Positions 18,224 through 25,825 of a stretch of DNA of 64,000 nt are shown here, in pieces. The stretch lies in assembly GCF_017355985.1 (NCBI RefSeq), contig NZ_JAFIQU010000002.1, positions 310,001-374,000 on the forward strand, read 5' to 3'. Source of the DNA: Arenibaculum pallidiluteum. GTDB lineage: Bacteria; Pseudomonadota; Alphaproteobacteria; Azospirillales; Azospirillaceae. The position numbers and the translations under genes are program-made. Below the pieces are notes generated by a model. It ran no database searches, was not told the origin of the DNA, and was given only the letters and a program-made list of their open reading frames with translations. The stretch's first letter is position 1; each line of letters starts with the position of its first letter.

Positions 18224-18949
18224 TCAGTACATATGCTGGCCGCCGTTGATCGACAGGGTCGATCCCGTGATGAAGCCGGCATCGTCCCCGACCAGGAACA
18301 GCACGCCGCGGGCGATCTCCTCGGCCTTGCCGAGACGGCCGACCGGGATCCGCGCCACGATCTTCTCCAGGACCTGGGCGGGCACGGCGCGGACCATGTC
18401 GGTGTCGATGTAGCCCGGTGCGATCGCGTTCACGGTGATGCCTTTTCCGGCGCCTTCCTGGGCGAGGGCCTTGGTGAAGCCGTGGATGCCGGACTTGGCC
18501 GCCGCGTAGTTCACCTGCCCGTACTGGCCGGCCTGCCCGTTGATCGAGCCGATGTTGACGATCCGGCCGAAGCCGCGCTCGCGCATGCCGTCGATCACCA
18601 CGCGGCACATGTTGAAGCAGGAGCCGAGATTCGTCTGGATCACGGCGTTCCACTGCTCGAAGGTCATGCGGTGCATCACGCCGTCGCGCGTGATGCCGGC
18701 ATTGTTGACCAGCACCTCGACCGGGCCGCCGAGGGCCTGCTCGATCTCGGCCACCCCCTTCCTGCAGGCCTCGAAGTCCGCCACGTCGAACTTGAAGGCG
18801 GCGATGCCGGTGCGCTCGGTGAAGGCTCGCGCGGCCTCGTCGTTGCCGCCGTAATTGGCGGCGACCTTGTAGCCGGCGTTCTTCAACCCGAGGCAGATCG
18901 CCTCTCCGATCCCGCGCGTTCCGCCAGTGACGACTGCGACACGTGCCAT
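18224..18949 (-). CDS. phaB: Acetoacetyl-CoA reductase (NADPH)
   Basis: A 241-residue short-chain dehydrogenase that reduces acetoacetyl-CoA to (R)-3-hydroxybutyryl-CoA, the monomer for PHA synthesis. The cofactor loop is VVTGGTRGIGEAI, the NNAG motif is VLVNNAGITRDG, and the catalytic residues are S135 (NIGSINGQ), Y148 and K152 (VNYAAAKSG). Length and motifs match PhaB rather than FabG. A GGGGAGGAAG ribosome site precedes the ATG. It is downstream of phaA in the same direction, separated by 77 bases with a very stable hairpin, and ends at a terminator-like hairpin. Confidence 0.96.
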   Translation of the reverse strand: MARVAVVTGGTRGIGEAICLGLKNAGYKVAANYGGNDEAARAFTERTGIAAFKFDVADFEACRKGVAEIEQALGGPVEVLVNNAGITRDGVMHRMTFEQWNAVIQTNLGSCFNMCRVVIDGMRERGFGRIVNIGSINGQAGQYGQVNYAAAKSGIHGFTKALAQEGAGKGITVNAIAPGYIDTDMVRAVPAQVLEKIVARIPVGRLGKAEEIARGVLFLVGDDAGFITGSTLSINGGQHMY

Positions 18950-18990
18950 GGTGCTTCCTCCCCTTCTTTGGTTTGGTAGAGACCGCGAAG

Positions 18991-19021
18991 GTCACCGGGG
19001 CGGCATCGCCGCCCCGGTGAC
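18991..19021 (-). promoter_or_regulatory. 14-bp perfect hairpin between phaA and phaB
   Basis: GTCACCGGGGCGGC (18991-19004) pairs perfectly with 19008-19021 around a 3-base loop, right after the phaA stop. There is no U-tract and phaB follows 41 bases later. It is more likely a processing, stability or partial-termination element that sets the phaA:phaB ratio than a full terminator. Confidence 0.55.
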
Positions 19022-19026
19022 CGGGA

Positions 19027-20202
19027 TCAGGCGCGCTCGACGCACATGGCGATGCCCATGCCGCCGCCGATGCAGAGCGTCGCCAGGCCCTTGCGGGCGT
19101 CGCGCTTCTGCATCTCGTAAAGGAGCGTCGTCAGAACCCGGGCGCCCGAGGCGCCGATCGGATGTCCGAGCGCGATCGCCCCGCCGTTCACGTTCACCTT
19201 GCCGGTGTCCCAGCCGAGATCTTTGTTCACCGCGCAGGCCTGGGCGGCGAAGGCTTCGTTGGCCTCGATCAGGTCCAGGTCGTCGATGGTCCAGCCGGCC
19301 TTCTTCAGGGCCATGCGCGATGCCGGGATCGGACCCGAGCCCATGATCGCCGGATCGACGCCGGCCGTGGCCCAGGAGACGATGCGGGCCAGGGGCTGGG
19401 CGCCGCGCCGCTGCGCGGTCTCGGCCGACATGAGCACGAGGGCGGCTGCCCCGTCGTTGATGCCGGAGGCGTTCCCCGCGGTTACCGTCCCCTCCTTGTT
19501 GAAGGCGGGCCGCAGCTTGCCCAGGGTCTCCAGCGTCGTGTCGGGCTTCGGATACTCGTCGTCGGAGACCGTCACCTCGCCCTTGCGGGTCTTCACGGTG
19601 ACCGGCGCGATCTCGTCCTTGAAGCGGCCGGATCGCACGGCCTCGCTGGCCTTCATCTGCGAGGCCAGGGCGAACTTGTCCTGGTCCTCGCGGGTGATCT
19701 GCCATTTCTGCGCGACGTTCTCGGCCGTCTGGCCCATGTGATAGCCCTGGAAGGCATCCCAGAGCCCGTCCTTGAGCATGGTGTCCAGCATCTCGGCCGG
19801 GCCCATCTTCACGCCGCCGCGGAGATAGACCGCATGGGGCGCCTGGCTCATGCTCTCCTGGCCGCCGGCGATCACGATGTCCGCATCGCCGTTACGGATC
19901 GCCTGGAAGCCCAGGGCAACCGTCCGCAGGCCAGAGCCGCAGAGCTGGTTGATTCCGTAGGCGGTCTTCTCGACCGGGATCCCCGCGTTCACAGCCGCCT
20001 GGCGCGCCGGGTTCTGCCCCTGCCCGGCCATCAGGACCTGGCCGAGCACGACCTCGTCGACTTCGCCCGGATCGACGCCGGCGCGCTTCAGCGCCTCGCG
20101 GATCGCGACCTCGCCAAGGTAATGGGCGGAAACGCTGCTGAGCGCACCGTTGAACGAACCGATGGGGGTGCGGGCGGCGCTTGCGATGACGACGTCGGTC
20201 AT
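19027..20202 (-). CDS. phaA: Acetyl-CoA C-acetyltransferase (beta-ketothiolase)
   Basis: A 391-residue biosynthetic thiolase that condenses two acetyl-CoA to acetoacetyl-CoA, the first step of PHB synthesis. The active-site nucleophile is C88 in [10 protein letters not shown], with H347 in [11 protein letters not shown] and C377 in [11 protein letters not shown]. The length is exactly that of the PhaA/AtoB family. It lies upstream of phaB and downstream of phaC, on the same strand. The 267-base gap before it contains a TTGC-GCC-GCAA site that may bind PhaR, so phaAB may have its own promoter. Confidence 0.97.
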   Translation of the reverse strand: MTDVVIASAARTPIGSFNGALSSVSAHYLGEVAIREALKRAGVDPGEVDEVVLGQVLMAGQGQNPARQAAVNAGIPVEKTAYGINQLCGSGLRTVALGFQAIRNGDADIVIAGGQESMSQAPHAVYLRGGVKMGPAEMLDTMLKDGLWDAFQGYHMGQTAENVAQKWQITREDQDKFALASQMKASEAVRSGRFKDEIAPVTVKTRKGEVTVSDDEYPKPDTTLETLGKLRPAFNKEGTVTAGNASGINDGAAALVLMSAETAQRRGAQPLARIVSWATAGVDPAIMGSGPIPASRMALKKAGWTIDDLDLIEANEAFAAQACAVNKDLGWDTGKVNVNGGAIALGHPIGASGARVLTTLLYEMQKRDARKGLATLCIGGGMGIAMCVERA

Positions 20203-20273
20203 GGCTTCACTCCTCTGTGCGGCCGATCATTCCGATCGCGCCTGTTTTCCGAAGGCAGCCTAGCCCTCACCCT

Positions 20274-20286
20274 GTTGCGCCGCAAC
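20274..20286. promoter_or_regulatory. Candidate PhaR site upstream of phaA
   Basis: GTTGC-GCC-GCAAC is a perfect dyad with a 3-base centre, 72 bases before the phaA start. It has the TGC-N3-GCA core reported for PhaR operators (CTGC-N3-GCAG in Paracoccus). A matching core lies before phaR at 22048. This is an inference from pattern and context. Confidence 0.45.
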
Positions 20287-20469
20287 GGCCGGGCAACCCA
20301 GGCGACGCGGAGCTTGCTCCAGGCATTCGCCCCCACAAGACATTCGCCGCGCCGTCCTTCATTGACGGAAATCAAATGCTCCCGCGACCTGTCCTGATGG
20401 GTCGTGTCCCCTGGTCCGCGCTGTCGGCAACATCCGGATCCCGCGCGGGATCAGCGCCCCTTCTGCCCC

Positions 20470-21546
20470 TCAACCGGGGATGCCCTTTCCCGTTCCGCGC
20501 AATGCGGTCTGCCGCGACGCACCGATTCCGCCGAGCCAGGCCAGGATCGGCTCCCAGGCCAGCGTCCCTGCCGAGGCGCTGGCCATCATCCCGATGTGAC
20601 CCAGCGGCGGCGCCAGCAGCTCGGCTCCGGGGATCGCCTCGGCCAGAGCGCGGGCTGATGCCGGCGGGACGATCCGGTCACGCGCCGGCACCAGCGCGAG
20701 CACGGGCAGGCGCAGCGCCTCGGGCCGCACCGGGCGGCCGCCAACGCGCCATTCGCCGCGCGCCGGCTCGTTCCGGCCGTACCAGCCGCCTAGGCACTCC
20801 CGCGCGACCGGAGCCGCCAGCGGCACGCCGTCGTTCAGCCAGTCCTCGAGGGCCACGAAGGCGTGCGCTTCGTCCCCGTCGGGATCGAGCGCCGCGAAGC
20901 GCACGAACTTGCGGAGCGCGAGCGCTGGGTCGAGCATGGCGAACAGGGTCTGCAGGACATCGGTCGGCATCTCGTCCAGCGCCGCCAGCAGCGGTTCGGC
21001 GAGCGGCAGCGCCGCCGCAGCGCGGCGCGCGGCGCCCGCATCCTCCGCATGGAAGTCCCATGGCGTCGCCATCAGGAGCAGCCCCGCGATCTGTTCGGGA
21101 TGCAGGCCGGCCAGCGCCGTGGCGAGAAGGCCGCCCATGCAGTACCCGGCCACGACGACCGGCCCGCCCGCCGCCGCCACCGCGGCCTGAAGCGCACGGG
21201 CGAGGCATCCCGACACGTAATCGTCCAGCGTGAACCGCCGCTCCCGGGGGCCGGGCCGGCCCCAGTCCAGAAGCAGCGGCCGGACGCCGCGCGCGGCAAG
21301 CCACCGGGCGAAGCTGCGCCCGGGCGCGAGGTCCAGGATGTAGCCGCGATTGATCAGCGACGGAACCAGCAGCAGCGGCAGGCCGCCATCGCCTCCCGCC
21401 CCCAGGGATCCGAAATCGAGAAGGCGTGCGTCGCCCTCGGCCCAGATGGCGGGCACGGGCGGCATCGCCCGCCTGTAAACGTGGCCCCGGTAGCGGGCGA
21501 CGCCCGTCAGGAAGCGATCGAGGCGGCGACGGGCCTCACGGTCCAC
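20470..21546 (-). CDS. phaC: Class III-like polyhydroxyalkanoate synthase catalytic subunit
   Basis: An alpha/beta-hydrolase-fold polymerase that links hydroxyacyl-CoA units into PHA granules. With GTG 21546 as start it has 358 residues, the size of class III PhaC (about 355). The lipase-like box is VAGYCMGG with nucleophile C136; D290 (VPARDRIVPP) and H317 (PLGHIGMM) complete the triad at class III spacing. VPSLINRGYILDLAPGRSF and LLLDWGRPGP are typical of PHA synthases. The frame is open to an ATG at 21783, but that stretch is the overlapping neighbour read in another frame; the GTG gives an 11-base overlap with the PhaE-like gene. The exact start is uncertain. Confidence 0.85.
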   Translation of the reverse strand: MDREARRRLDRFLTGVARYRGHVYRRAMPPVPAIWAEGDARLLDFGSLGAGGDGGLPLLLVPSLINRGYILDLAPGRSFARWLAARGVRPLLLDWGRPGPRERRFTLDDYVSGCLARALQAAVAAAGGPVVVAGYCMGGLLATALAGLHPEQIAGLLLMATPWDFHAEDAGAARRAAAALPLAEPLLAALDEMPTDVLQTLFAMLDPALALRKFVRFAALDPDGDEAHAFVALEDWLNDGVPLAAPVARECLGGWYGRNEPARGEWRVGGRPVRPEALRLPVLALVPARDRIVPPASARALAEAIPGAELLAPPLGHIGMMASASAGTLAWEPILAWLGGIGASRQTALRGTGKGIPG

Positions 21547-21979
21547 CGCGCTTGCCAGCCCCGCCGGGTCGGCGGTCGCCAGCAGAGGCCGCAGCTGCTC
21601 GGCCCGCTCCGCGAGCTCGGGCCTCCAGGGCAGCGAGCCGCTCCTCGACAGCGCCAAGGCGGGCTTCGATCCCGGCCAGACTGCCAGGGCCGCTGCCAGA
21701 TGAAGGCTCAGCGGCCGCGGTCCCAACCGCGGTGCCGGATCGGGCGGGGTCATGGGCGCCACCTCCAGGTTGCAGGCTCGCACCGCCCGGGCCGGCGAAC
21801 GCGGCCGTGCCGCTCGCTGCCGCGGAGAAGGCCGCGACCTGAGAGCGCATCAGGCGCGCAAGGCCGTCCGTGAGCTCGGGGTCCGCGGCCATGGCGGCCC
21901 ACTGCTCCTGCCAGAGGTCCAGGTAGCGGCGCGCCAGCGCCTCCAGGGACGGCGGATCGGTATCGGCATCGTCGGCCAT
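21536..21979 (-). CDS. Short PhaE-like helical protein, putative PHA synthase partner
   Basis: 147 residues, first gene of the minus-strand pha set. The N-terminal half is helical and Trp/Met-containing (LARRYLDLWQEQWAAMAADP), the middle is Gly/Ser/Ala-rich, and the C-terminal part has a heptad-like coil (IEARLGAVEERLAALEARA). Class III synthases need a PhaE subunit; this protein sits where phaE would be and has the coil expected of one, but at 147 residues it is less than half of a typical PhaE (about 350). The assignment is inferred from position and composition. Its end overlaps the phaC start by 11 bases. Confidence 0.6.
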   Translation of the reverse strand: MADDADTDPPSLEALARRYLDLWQEQWAAMAADPELTDGLARLMRSQVAAFSAAASGTAAFAGPGGASLQPGGGAHDPARSGTAVGTAAAEPSSGSGPGSLAGIEARLGAVEERLAALEARARGAGRAAAASAGDRRPGGAGKRGGP

Positions 21980-22047
21980 GGCGGCACTATAGAGCGCGGC
22001 CGGCGGGGCTGCCAGTGGCGCACCTGCCGGTTGATCCCGTCAACCTG

Positions 22048-22058
22048 ATGCAAAGCAG
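22048..22058. promoter_or_regulatory. Candidate PhaR site in the phaR/phaEC divergent region
   Basis: ATGC-AAA-GCAG matches the PhaR operator pattern CTGC-N3-GCAG in seven of eight fixed bases. It lies 72 bases before the phaR start and 69 before the PhaE-like gene start, so one bound PhaR dimer could act on both directions. This is inference; no other copy is seen in the 150-base gap. Confidence 0.4.
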
Positions 22059-22129
22059 CATGACGCTTGCGCGCGACCTGCGATGTCGCGTAATTGTTTG
22101 TTTGCCCAAAAAAAGATGTGCGGATCGCC

Positions 22130-22753
22130 ATGACCAAAGCCGCCCCCACCGCGGAAAAAGAAGATCCGAGGACCGCCCCGATCACGATCAAGAAGTACGC
22201 GAATCGGCGCCTCTACAACACGGCGACGAGCAGCTACGTGACGCTGGACCATCTTTGCCAGATGGTGAAGGACGGGAAGGACTTCGTCGTCTATGACGCC
22301 AAGACCGGGGAGGATATCACCCGCTCGGTTCTGACCCAGATCATCGTAGAAGAGGAAAGCAAAGGGCAGAACCTCTTGCCCATCAGCTTCCTGCGCCAGC
22401 TCATCGGGTTCTACGGCGACAACATGCAATGGGTGGTTCCGCGCTACCTCGAGTACAGCATGCAGGCACTGGCCCGTAACCAGGAGCAGATGCGCGACTA
22501 TTTCCAGAATACGCTTGGCGGCATGTTCCCGTTCGGCACCTTCGAGGAAATGGGGAAGCAGAACCTCGCCATGTTCGAGCGCGCGATGCGCATGTTTTCG
22601 CCCTTCGGGCCGGGCGAAGCCGGCAAGGGTGAGGAGGGCGAGGCCGGGCGCGGCAAACCCGACAGCGAGAAGGCGCTGGAAGAGATGCAGCAGCGGCTGG
22701 CCGAGATGCAGCGCCAGCTCGCGAGCCTCGGCAGCCGCAAGTCCGGCGAGTAG
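22130..22753 (+). CDS. phaR: Polyhydroxyalkanoate synthesis repressor
   Basis: A 207-residue PhaR, the DNA-binding repressor that also senses PHA granules and derepresses phasin and pha genes. The N-terminal PHB_acc_N domain reads IKKYANRRLYNTATSSYVTL, then KDFVVYDAKTGEDITRSVL. The following domain contains LLPISFLRQLIGFYGDNMQ. The C-terminal 40 residues form a Glu/Gln-rich coil (ALEEMQQRLAEMQRQLASL). The start is the ATG at 22130; the open frame extends 12 codons further to a TTG, but those residues are unlike the family. It diverges from the phaEC genes and ends at a terminator with a T5 run. Confidence 0.95.
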   Translation: MTKAAPTAEKEDPRTAPITIKKYANRRLYNTATSSYVTLDHLCQMVKDGKDFVVYDAKTGEDITRSVLTQIIVEEESKGQNLLPISFLRQLIGFYGDNMQWVVPRYLEYSMQALARNQEQMRDYFQNTLGGMFPFGTFEEMGKQNLAMFERAMRMFSPFGPGEAGKGEEGEAGRGKPDSEKALEEMQQRLAEMQRQLASLGSRKSGE

Positions 22754-22813
22754 CGCGCGCCGCAGCCTAACCCCATGGAAAGGGGCAGGCTCCTTGTATC
22801 CGGGTTCATGAAC

Positions 22814-22868
22814 GCGCCGCCGCTCCTGCAAGGGATCTACCCAGCGGGGCCGGCGGCGCTCGCTTTTT
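22814..22868 (+). terminator. Intrinsic terminator after phaR
   Basis: GCGCCGCCG (22814-22822) pairs with CGGCGGCGC (22851-22859), with further pairing possible inside the loop (CCGCT with AGCGG). A T5 run follows at 22864-22868. It lies 60 bases after the phaR stop, on the coding strand. Confidence 0.55.
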
Positions 22869-22936
22869 GCCTCCGGGCCGATGGGCGGCCGTCAGCCTAG
22901 ACTGGTGGTCCCTTCCGAACCGGAGACCATACGGCT

Positions 22937-23296
22937 TTGATTGGCCCTCAACTCCTGCTCCCCCCGCCCGACGCAGCCCGGAGCCGCGCGCTCGTCCGGA
23001 GCGTTGCGGCGCCGGTGCCGGAGGCATTCCGGGGGCATGCCCGTCCGGCGGCCCCGGTCCTGGCACAGCCTCGGCGCGGAGGCAGGGATGAGGACGGCCA
23101 TACCCCATCGCCGCCGCCCGGCGGACAGCCCTCACCCGCGGCCACGCCGAAACCCGAATCCAGCCGGGCCGGCCAGTTCATGGCTCCGCTGATGGCTCAG
23201 GTCATCGCGCAGGAACGGATCGGGGCAGGACTCCATATCGAGCTATGGAAGGATGGTCTCGCCGCCTATGAGCGGGCAGCCGCACAGATGCCCTGA
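22937..23296 (+). CDS. Uncharacterised small protein
   Basis: An open frame of 119 residues from a TTG at 22937. The first 75 residues are Pro/Ala/Arg-rich and low in complexity. The last 45 look like a folded helical segment (FMAPLMAQVIAQERIGAGLH then ELWKDGLAAYERA), and I take this as the meaningful part. The real start is unclear and could be one of several internal codons. There is no signal peptide. It follows the phaR terminator on the same strand and is followed by an AT-rich regulatory island. The function is unknown. Confidence 0.5.
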   Translation: MIGPQLLLPPPDAARSRALVRSVAAPVPEAFRGHARPAAPVLAQPRRGGRDEDGHTPSPPPGGQPSPAATPKPESSRAGQFMAPLMAQVIAQERIGAGLHIELWKDGLAAYERAAAQMP

Positions 23297-23517
23297 CACC
23301 GGGCAAGTGGCATATTTCTAAAATTATTCGATTTTCCCATATTTTATTTTGCGCAGCGCAGCAGAAGACAGCACAGCTCCAGCATGCGTAAAATTCAGCA
23401 TACTTTGCGCACGGTAACTATTGATGGTGGTAACTCAGAAAGTTGCGAAACCTTAGTTGCCCACCCTCTCGGATTTCCATATAATGCAGAAAATCTCGAC
23501 ATCGAGGAGAGTTGAGC
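23297..23517 (+). promoter_or_regulatory. AT-rich upstream region with paired 16-base-period repeats
   Basis: 221 bases, the first 60 strikingly AT-rich for this genome. Downstream are two pairs of direct repeats with the same 16-base period: CAGCAT at 23380 and 23396, and GGTAACT at 23413 and 23429. A GAGGAG ribosome site at 23504 precedes the hybrid kinase start. The layout suggests a promoter with activator sites, but no factor can be assigned. Confidence 0.5.
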
Positions 23518-25113
23518 GTGCGGGGAATACCTCCGGTGGGGACCCTATTCCGGTCTGATGGCGAAGTTTCCGCCATCGAGACGATGGCCGGACTGGGCTG
23601 CTGGGAGGTCGACTACGCGCACAACTCCGTCATCTGGTCCGCCGGCGCCTACCGCCTCCACGGCGTGACGCCATTGAGCTACCGGCCGAGCATCGGCGGC
23701 TACGGGATCTTCATACCGGCCGAGGATCGTTCCGCCTTCCGCGATCTCGTGGACCGTATCGAGTGTGGCGTCGCGAAGGGGGATGCCGTCTACAGGATCA
23801 CGACGCCCCAGGGCGAGGTTCGCTGGCTGAAGGTCACCTGGACGACCGAACGGCAGGACGACGGCGATCTCCGGCGTGCCCTCGGCACGTTCCAGGACGT
23901 CACGGCCTTCAAGCGCGTCGAGCATGACCTGGAACTGGCGCGCAGCCTCGCGCAGGAGGGATCGGCGGACAAGGTCCGCTTCCTTGCCGCCGCGAGCCAC
24001 GATCTCCGCCAGCCCGTCCAGTCCATCGAGCTTCTGACGGCCGTCCTTCAGCGCCGGGTGAGCGGGAGCGAGCTGTCGCCGGTCGTCGACATGCTTCGCA
24101 AGGTCACGGCGGATCTCAGCGGCATGCTGACCTCCCTGCTCGACATCACCCGCCATCAGGCGGGTGCCGTCCAGGCCGTGCTGGAGCCTGTGCCCCTGGC
24201 GCCGCTGCTCGAGGGGATCGTGGCATCCTCGCGCCCGGTGGCCGAGACGAAGAACCTGCGGCTCCGCTATCGCGCCCCGGAGATGACCGTGCTGGCCGAC
24301 AGCGGGCTGCTGCAGCAGATCGTCCGGAACCTGCTTGCCAATGCTGTGAAGTACACGGACCGCGGCGGCATCCTGGTCGGCGCGCGACGCCGTGGCCGCT
24401 ATGCCGAGATCCTGGTCAGCGACACCGGTGCCGGAATTCCGGCGGACAAGCTCGACGTGATCTTCGAGGAGTTCCAGCGCCTCGACGGTCCCCTGACGGA
24501 TTCGGTGCCCGGAGTCGGGCTCGGACTTGCGATCGTCCGCAAGGCGGCAGCGCTGATGGGAACGCGGATCCGGGTCAGCAGCCGCCCCGGACGCGGCTCG
24601 ACCTTCTCGCTGCTGGTGGAGATCCAGCCGCCGCCCGCGTCCCTCGCCGCGGTCCCGGGCGCGGGCGGGCACGAATTCGCCTTTCCCGGGGTCGAGGTCT
24701 GCGTCGCCATGGCCGACGACGAAGCCCGCTCGGCCGTAACCTCCAGTCTGAGATCCTGGGGCGCGAGACCGCTAGAAGCCCGCGACATCGGATCCCTGAT
24801 GGTGACGGTGTCGACACGCCCCGCACCGCCACAGCTGATCGTCTGCGATCGGCAGCTCGCCCTCGGCGAGGACGGGATCGAGGCGATTCGGGTGCTCCGG
24901 CGCTACCATGGTTCGGTGATCCCCGCCGTGCTGATGACGGGACAGGACAGCGTGCCTTCCCCTCGGGAGAGGCCCGAGGCGGTGGTCGTGCTGCGCATGC
25001 CGGCCGGCCCACGCGACCTGGGCGCCGCCATCGAGCAGGTCCTGGCCGGCGGCCCCGCCCTTCCCGGCAAGCGCGGCATGAACAAGCGCCGGCGTTCCGC
25101 GCTCGCCTCGTAG
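23518..25113 (+). CDS. Soluble hybrid histidine kinase with a degenerate receiver domain
   Basis: 531 residues, no membrane helix. A PAS domain (about 20-130, GCWEVDYAHNSVIWSAGAY) is followed by HisKA with phospho-histidine H161 in AAASHDLRQPVQSIE. The ATPase domain has NLLANAVKYTDRG, SDTGAGIP and GVGLGLAIVRKAA. The C-terminal receiver keeps its acidic residues (MADDEARS, IVCDRQLALGEDGI) and the threonine of LMTGQ, but the essential lysine is missing: the KP motif reads RMPAGP. The start is GTG 23518, eight bases after GGAG; an in-frame TTG at 23512 is too close to the ribosome site. The SHDLRQP box marks the group often found with NarL- or bacteriophytochrome-type systems. The stimulus is unknown. 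Confidence 0.9.
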   Translation: MRGIPPVGTLFRSDGEVSAIETMAGLGCWEVDYAHNSVIWSAGAYRLHGVTPLSYRPSIGGYGIFIPAEDRSAFRDLVDRIECGVAKGDAVYRITTPQGEVRWLKVTWTTERQDDGDLRRALGTFQDVTAFKRVEHDLELARSLAQEGSADKVRFLAAASHDLRQPVQSIELLTAVLQRRVSGSELSPVVDMLRKVTADLSGMLTSLLDITRHQAGAVQAVLEPVPLAPLLEGIVASSRPVAETKNLRLRYRAPEMTVLADSGLLQQIVRNLLANAVKYTDRGGILVGARRRGRYAEILVSDTGAGIPADKLDVIFEEFQRLDGPLTDSVPGVGLGLAIVRKAAALMGTRIRVSSRPGRGSTFSLLVEIQPPPASLAAVPGAGGHEFAFPGVEVCVAMADDEARSAVTSSLRSWGARPLEARDIGSLMVTVSTRPAPPQLIVCDRQLALGEDGIEAIRVLRRYHGSVIPAVLMTGQDSVPSPRERPEAVVVLRMPAGPRDLGAAIEQVLAGGPALPGKRGMNKRRRSALAS

Positions 25114-25118
25114 GGCGA

Positions 25119-25136
25119 TTCGAGGCTCGCCTCGAA
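25119..25136 (+). terminator. Short hairpin after the hybrid kinase gene
   Basis: TTCGAGG (25119-25125) and CCTCGAA (25130-25136) form a perfect 7-bp stem with a 4-base loop, six bases after the kinase stop. There is no U-tract. It is a weak terminator candidate. Confidence 0.35.
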
Positions 25137-25258
25137 CCTCAAACCGCGTCCGTTTCATGCAAACTGGAGCGGACTCACGCGACCTGACGGCCATACGGGA
25201 TCGCGATCCGCTCTCGGACGGCCACACACGGCCGCGACAGCCCTGCCGTTGCGGTCAG

Positions 25259-25283
25259 GCGGCGGGCCGATGCGGCCCGCCGC
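25259..25283 (-). terminator. Terminator-like hairpin after bfr
   Basis: GCGGCGGGCCG (25259-25269) pairs perfectly with 25273-25283 around a 3-base loop, about 9 bases beyond the bacterioferritin stop on the minus strand. No U-tract follows. It probably marks the 3' end of the trehalose/bfr transcript. Confidence 0.5.
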
Positions 25284-25291
25284 TCCGCCGC

Positions 25292-25774
25292 TCACTCCGG
25301 CTCGCCCTCGCCCATCTGCTGCTGCAGGTAATTCTGGAGTCCGACCTTGTCGATGAGGCCCAGCTGGGTCTCGAGCCAGTCGATATGCTCCTCGGTGTCA
25401 TTGAGGATCGTCAGCAGGACGTCCTTGCTGGCGTAGTCGCGGACTTCCTCGCAATACGCCATCGCCTCGATCAGGCAGTTCCGGTTGTGCGTCTCGATGC
25501 CAAGGTCCGAGGTGAACATCTCCGGCACGTCCTCGCCGATGCGGAGCTTCAGGAGGTCCTGAAGATTCGGCAGCCCGTCGAGGAACAGGATGCGCTCGAT
25601 CAGGTAATCGGCGTGCTTCATCTCGCCGATCGATTCCTCGTACACCTTCTTGGCCAAGCGTTCGATGCCCCAGTTCTTCAGCATGCGCGCATGCAGGAAG
25701 TACTGATTGATGGCAGTCAGCTCGTTGGTCAGGATCGTGTTGAGGTGGCGGATGACCTTGGGATCGCCCTTCAT
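25292..25774 (-). CDS. bfr: Bacterioferritin
   Basis: 160 residues, the normal Bfr length. It forms 24-subunit iron-storage shells and oxidises Fe2+ at a dinuclear site. Ligands E18, E51, H54, E94 and H130 are present, as is the haem-binding M52 in [11 protein letters not shown]. Position 127, a glutamate in the E. coli enzyme, reads threonine here ([10 protein letters not shown]), with glutamates at 128 and 129; I recall this variant in other alphaproteobacterial Bfrs. The C-terminus [11 protein letters not shown] is typical. It is 51 bases downstream of treY on the same strand. No ferredoxin (bfd) gene accompanies it. Confidence 0.96.
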   Translation of the reverse strand: MKGDPKVIRHLNTILTNELTAINQYFLHARMLKNWGIERLAKKVYEESIGEMKHADYLIERILFLDGLPNLQDLLKLRIGEDVPEMFTSDLGIETHNRNCLIEAMAYCEEVRDYASKDVLLTILNDTEEHIDWLETQLGLIDKVGLQNYLQQQMGEGEPE

Positions 25775-25825
25775 GTCCTAATGCCTCGTCTTCTTATTCG
25801 GGGGACCCCGGACGGCCCGAGCGGA

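Noticed and set aside
21547-21783. N-terminal extension of the PHA synthase to an ATG at 21783
   Set aside because: It overlaps the helical PhaE-like protein, whose coiled coil is clearly coding, and would make the synthase about 80 residues longer than class III enzymes.
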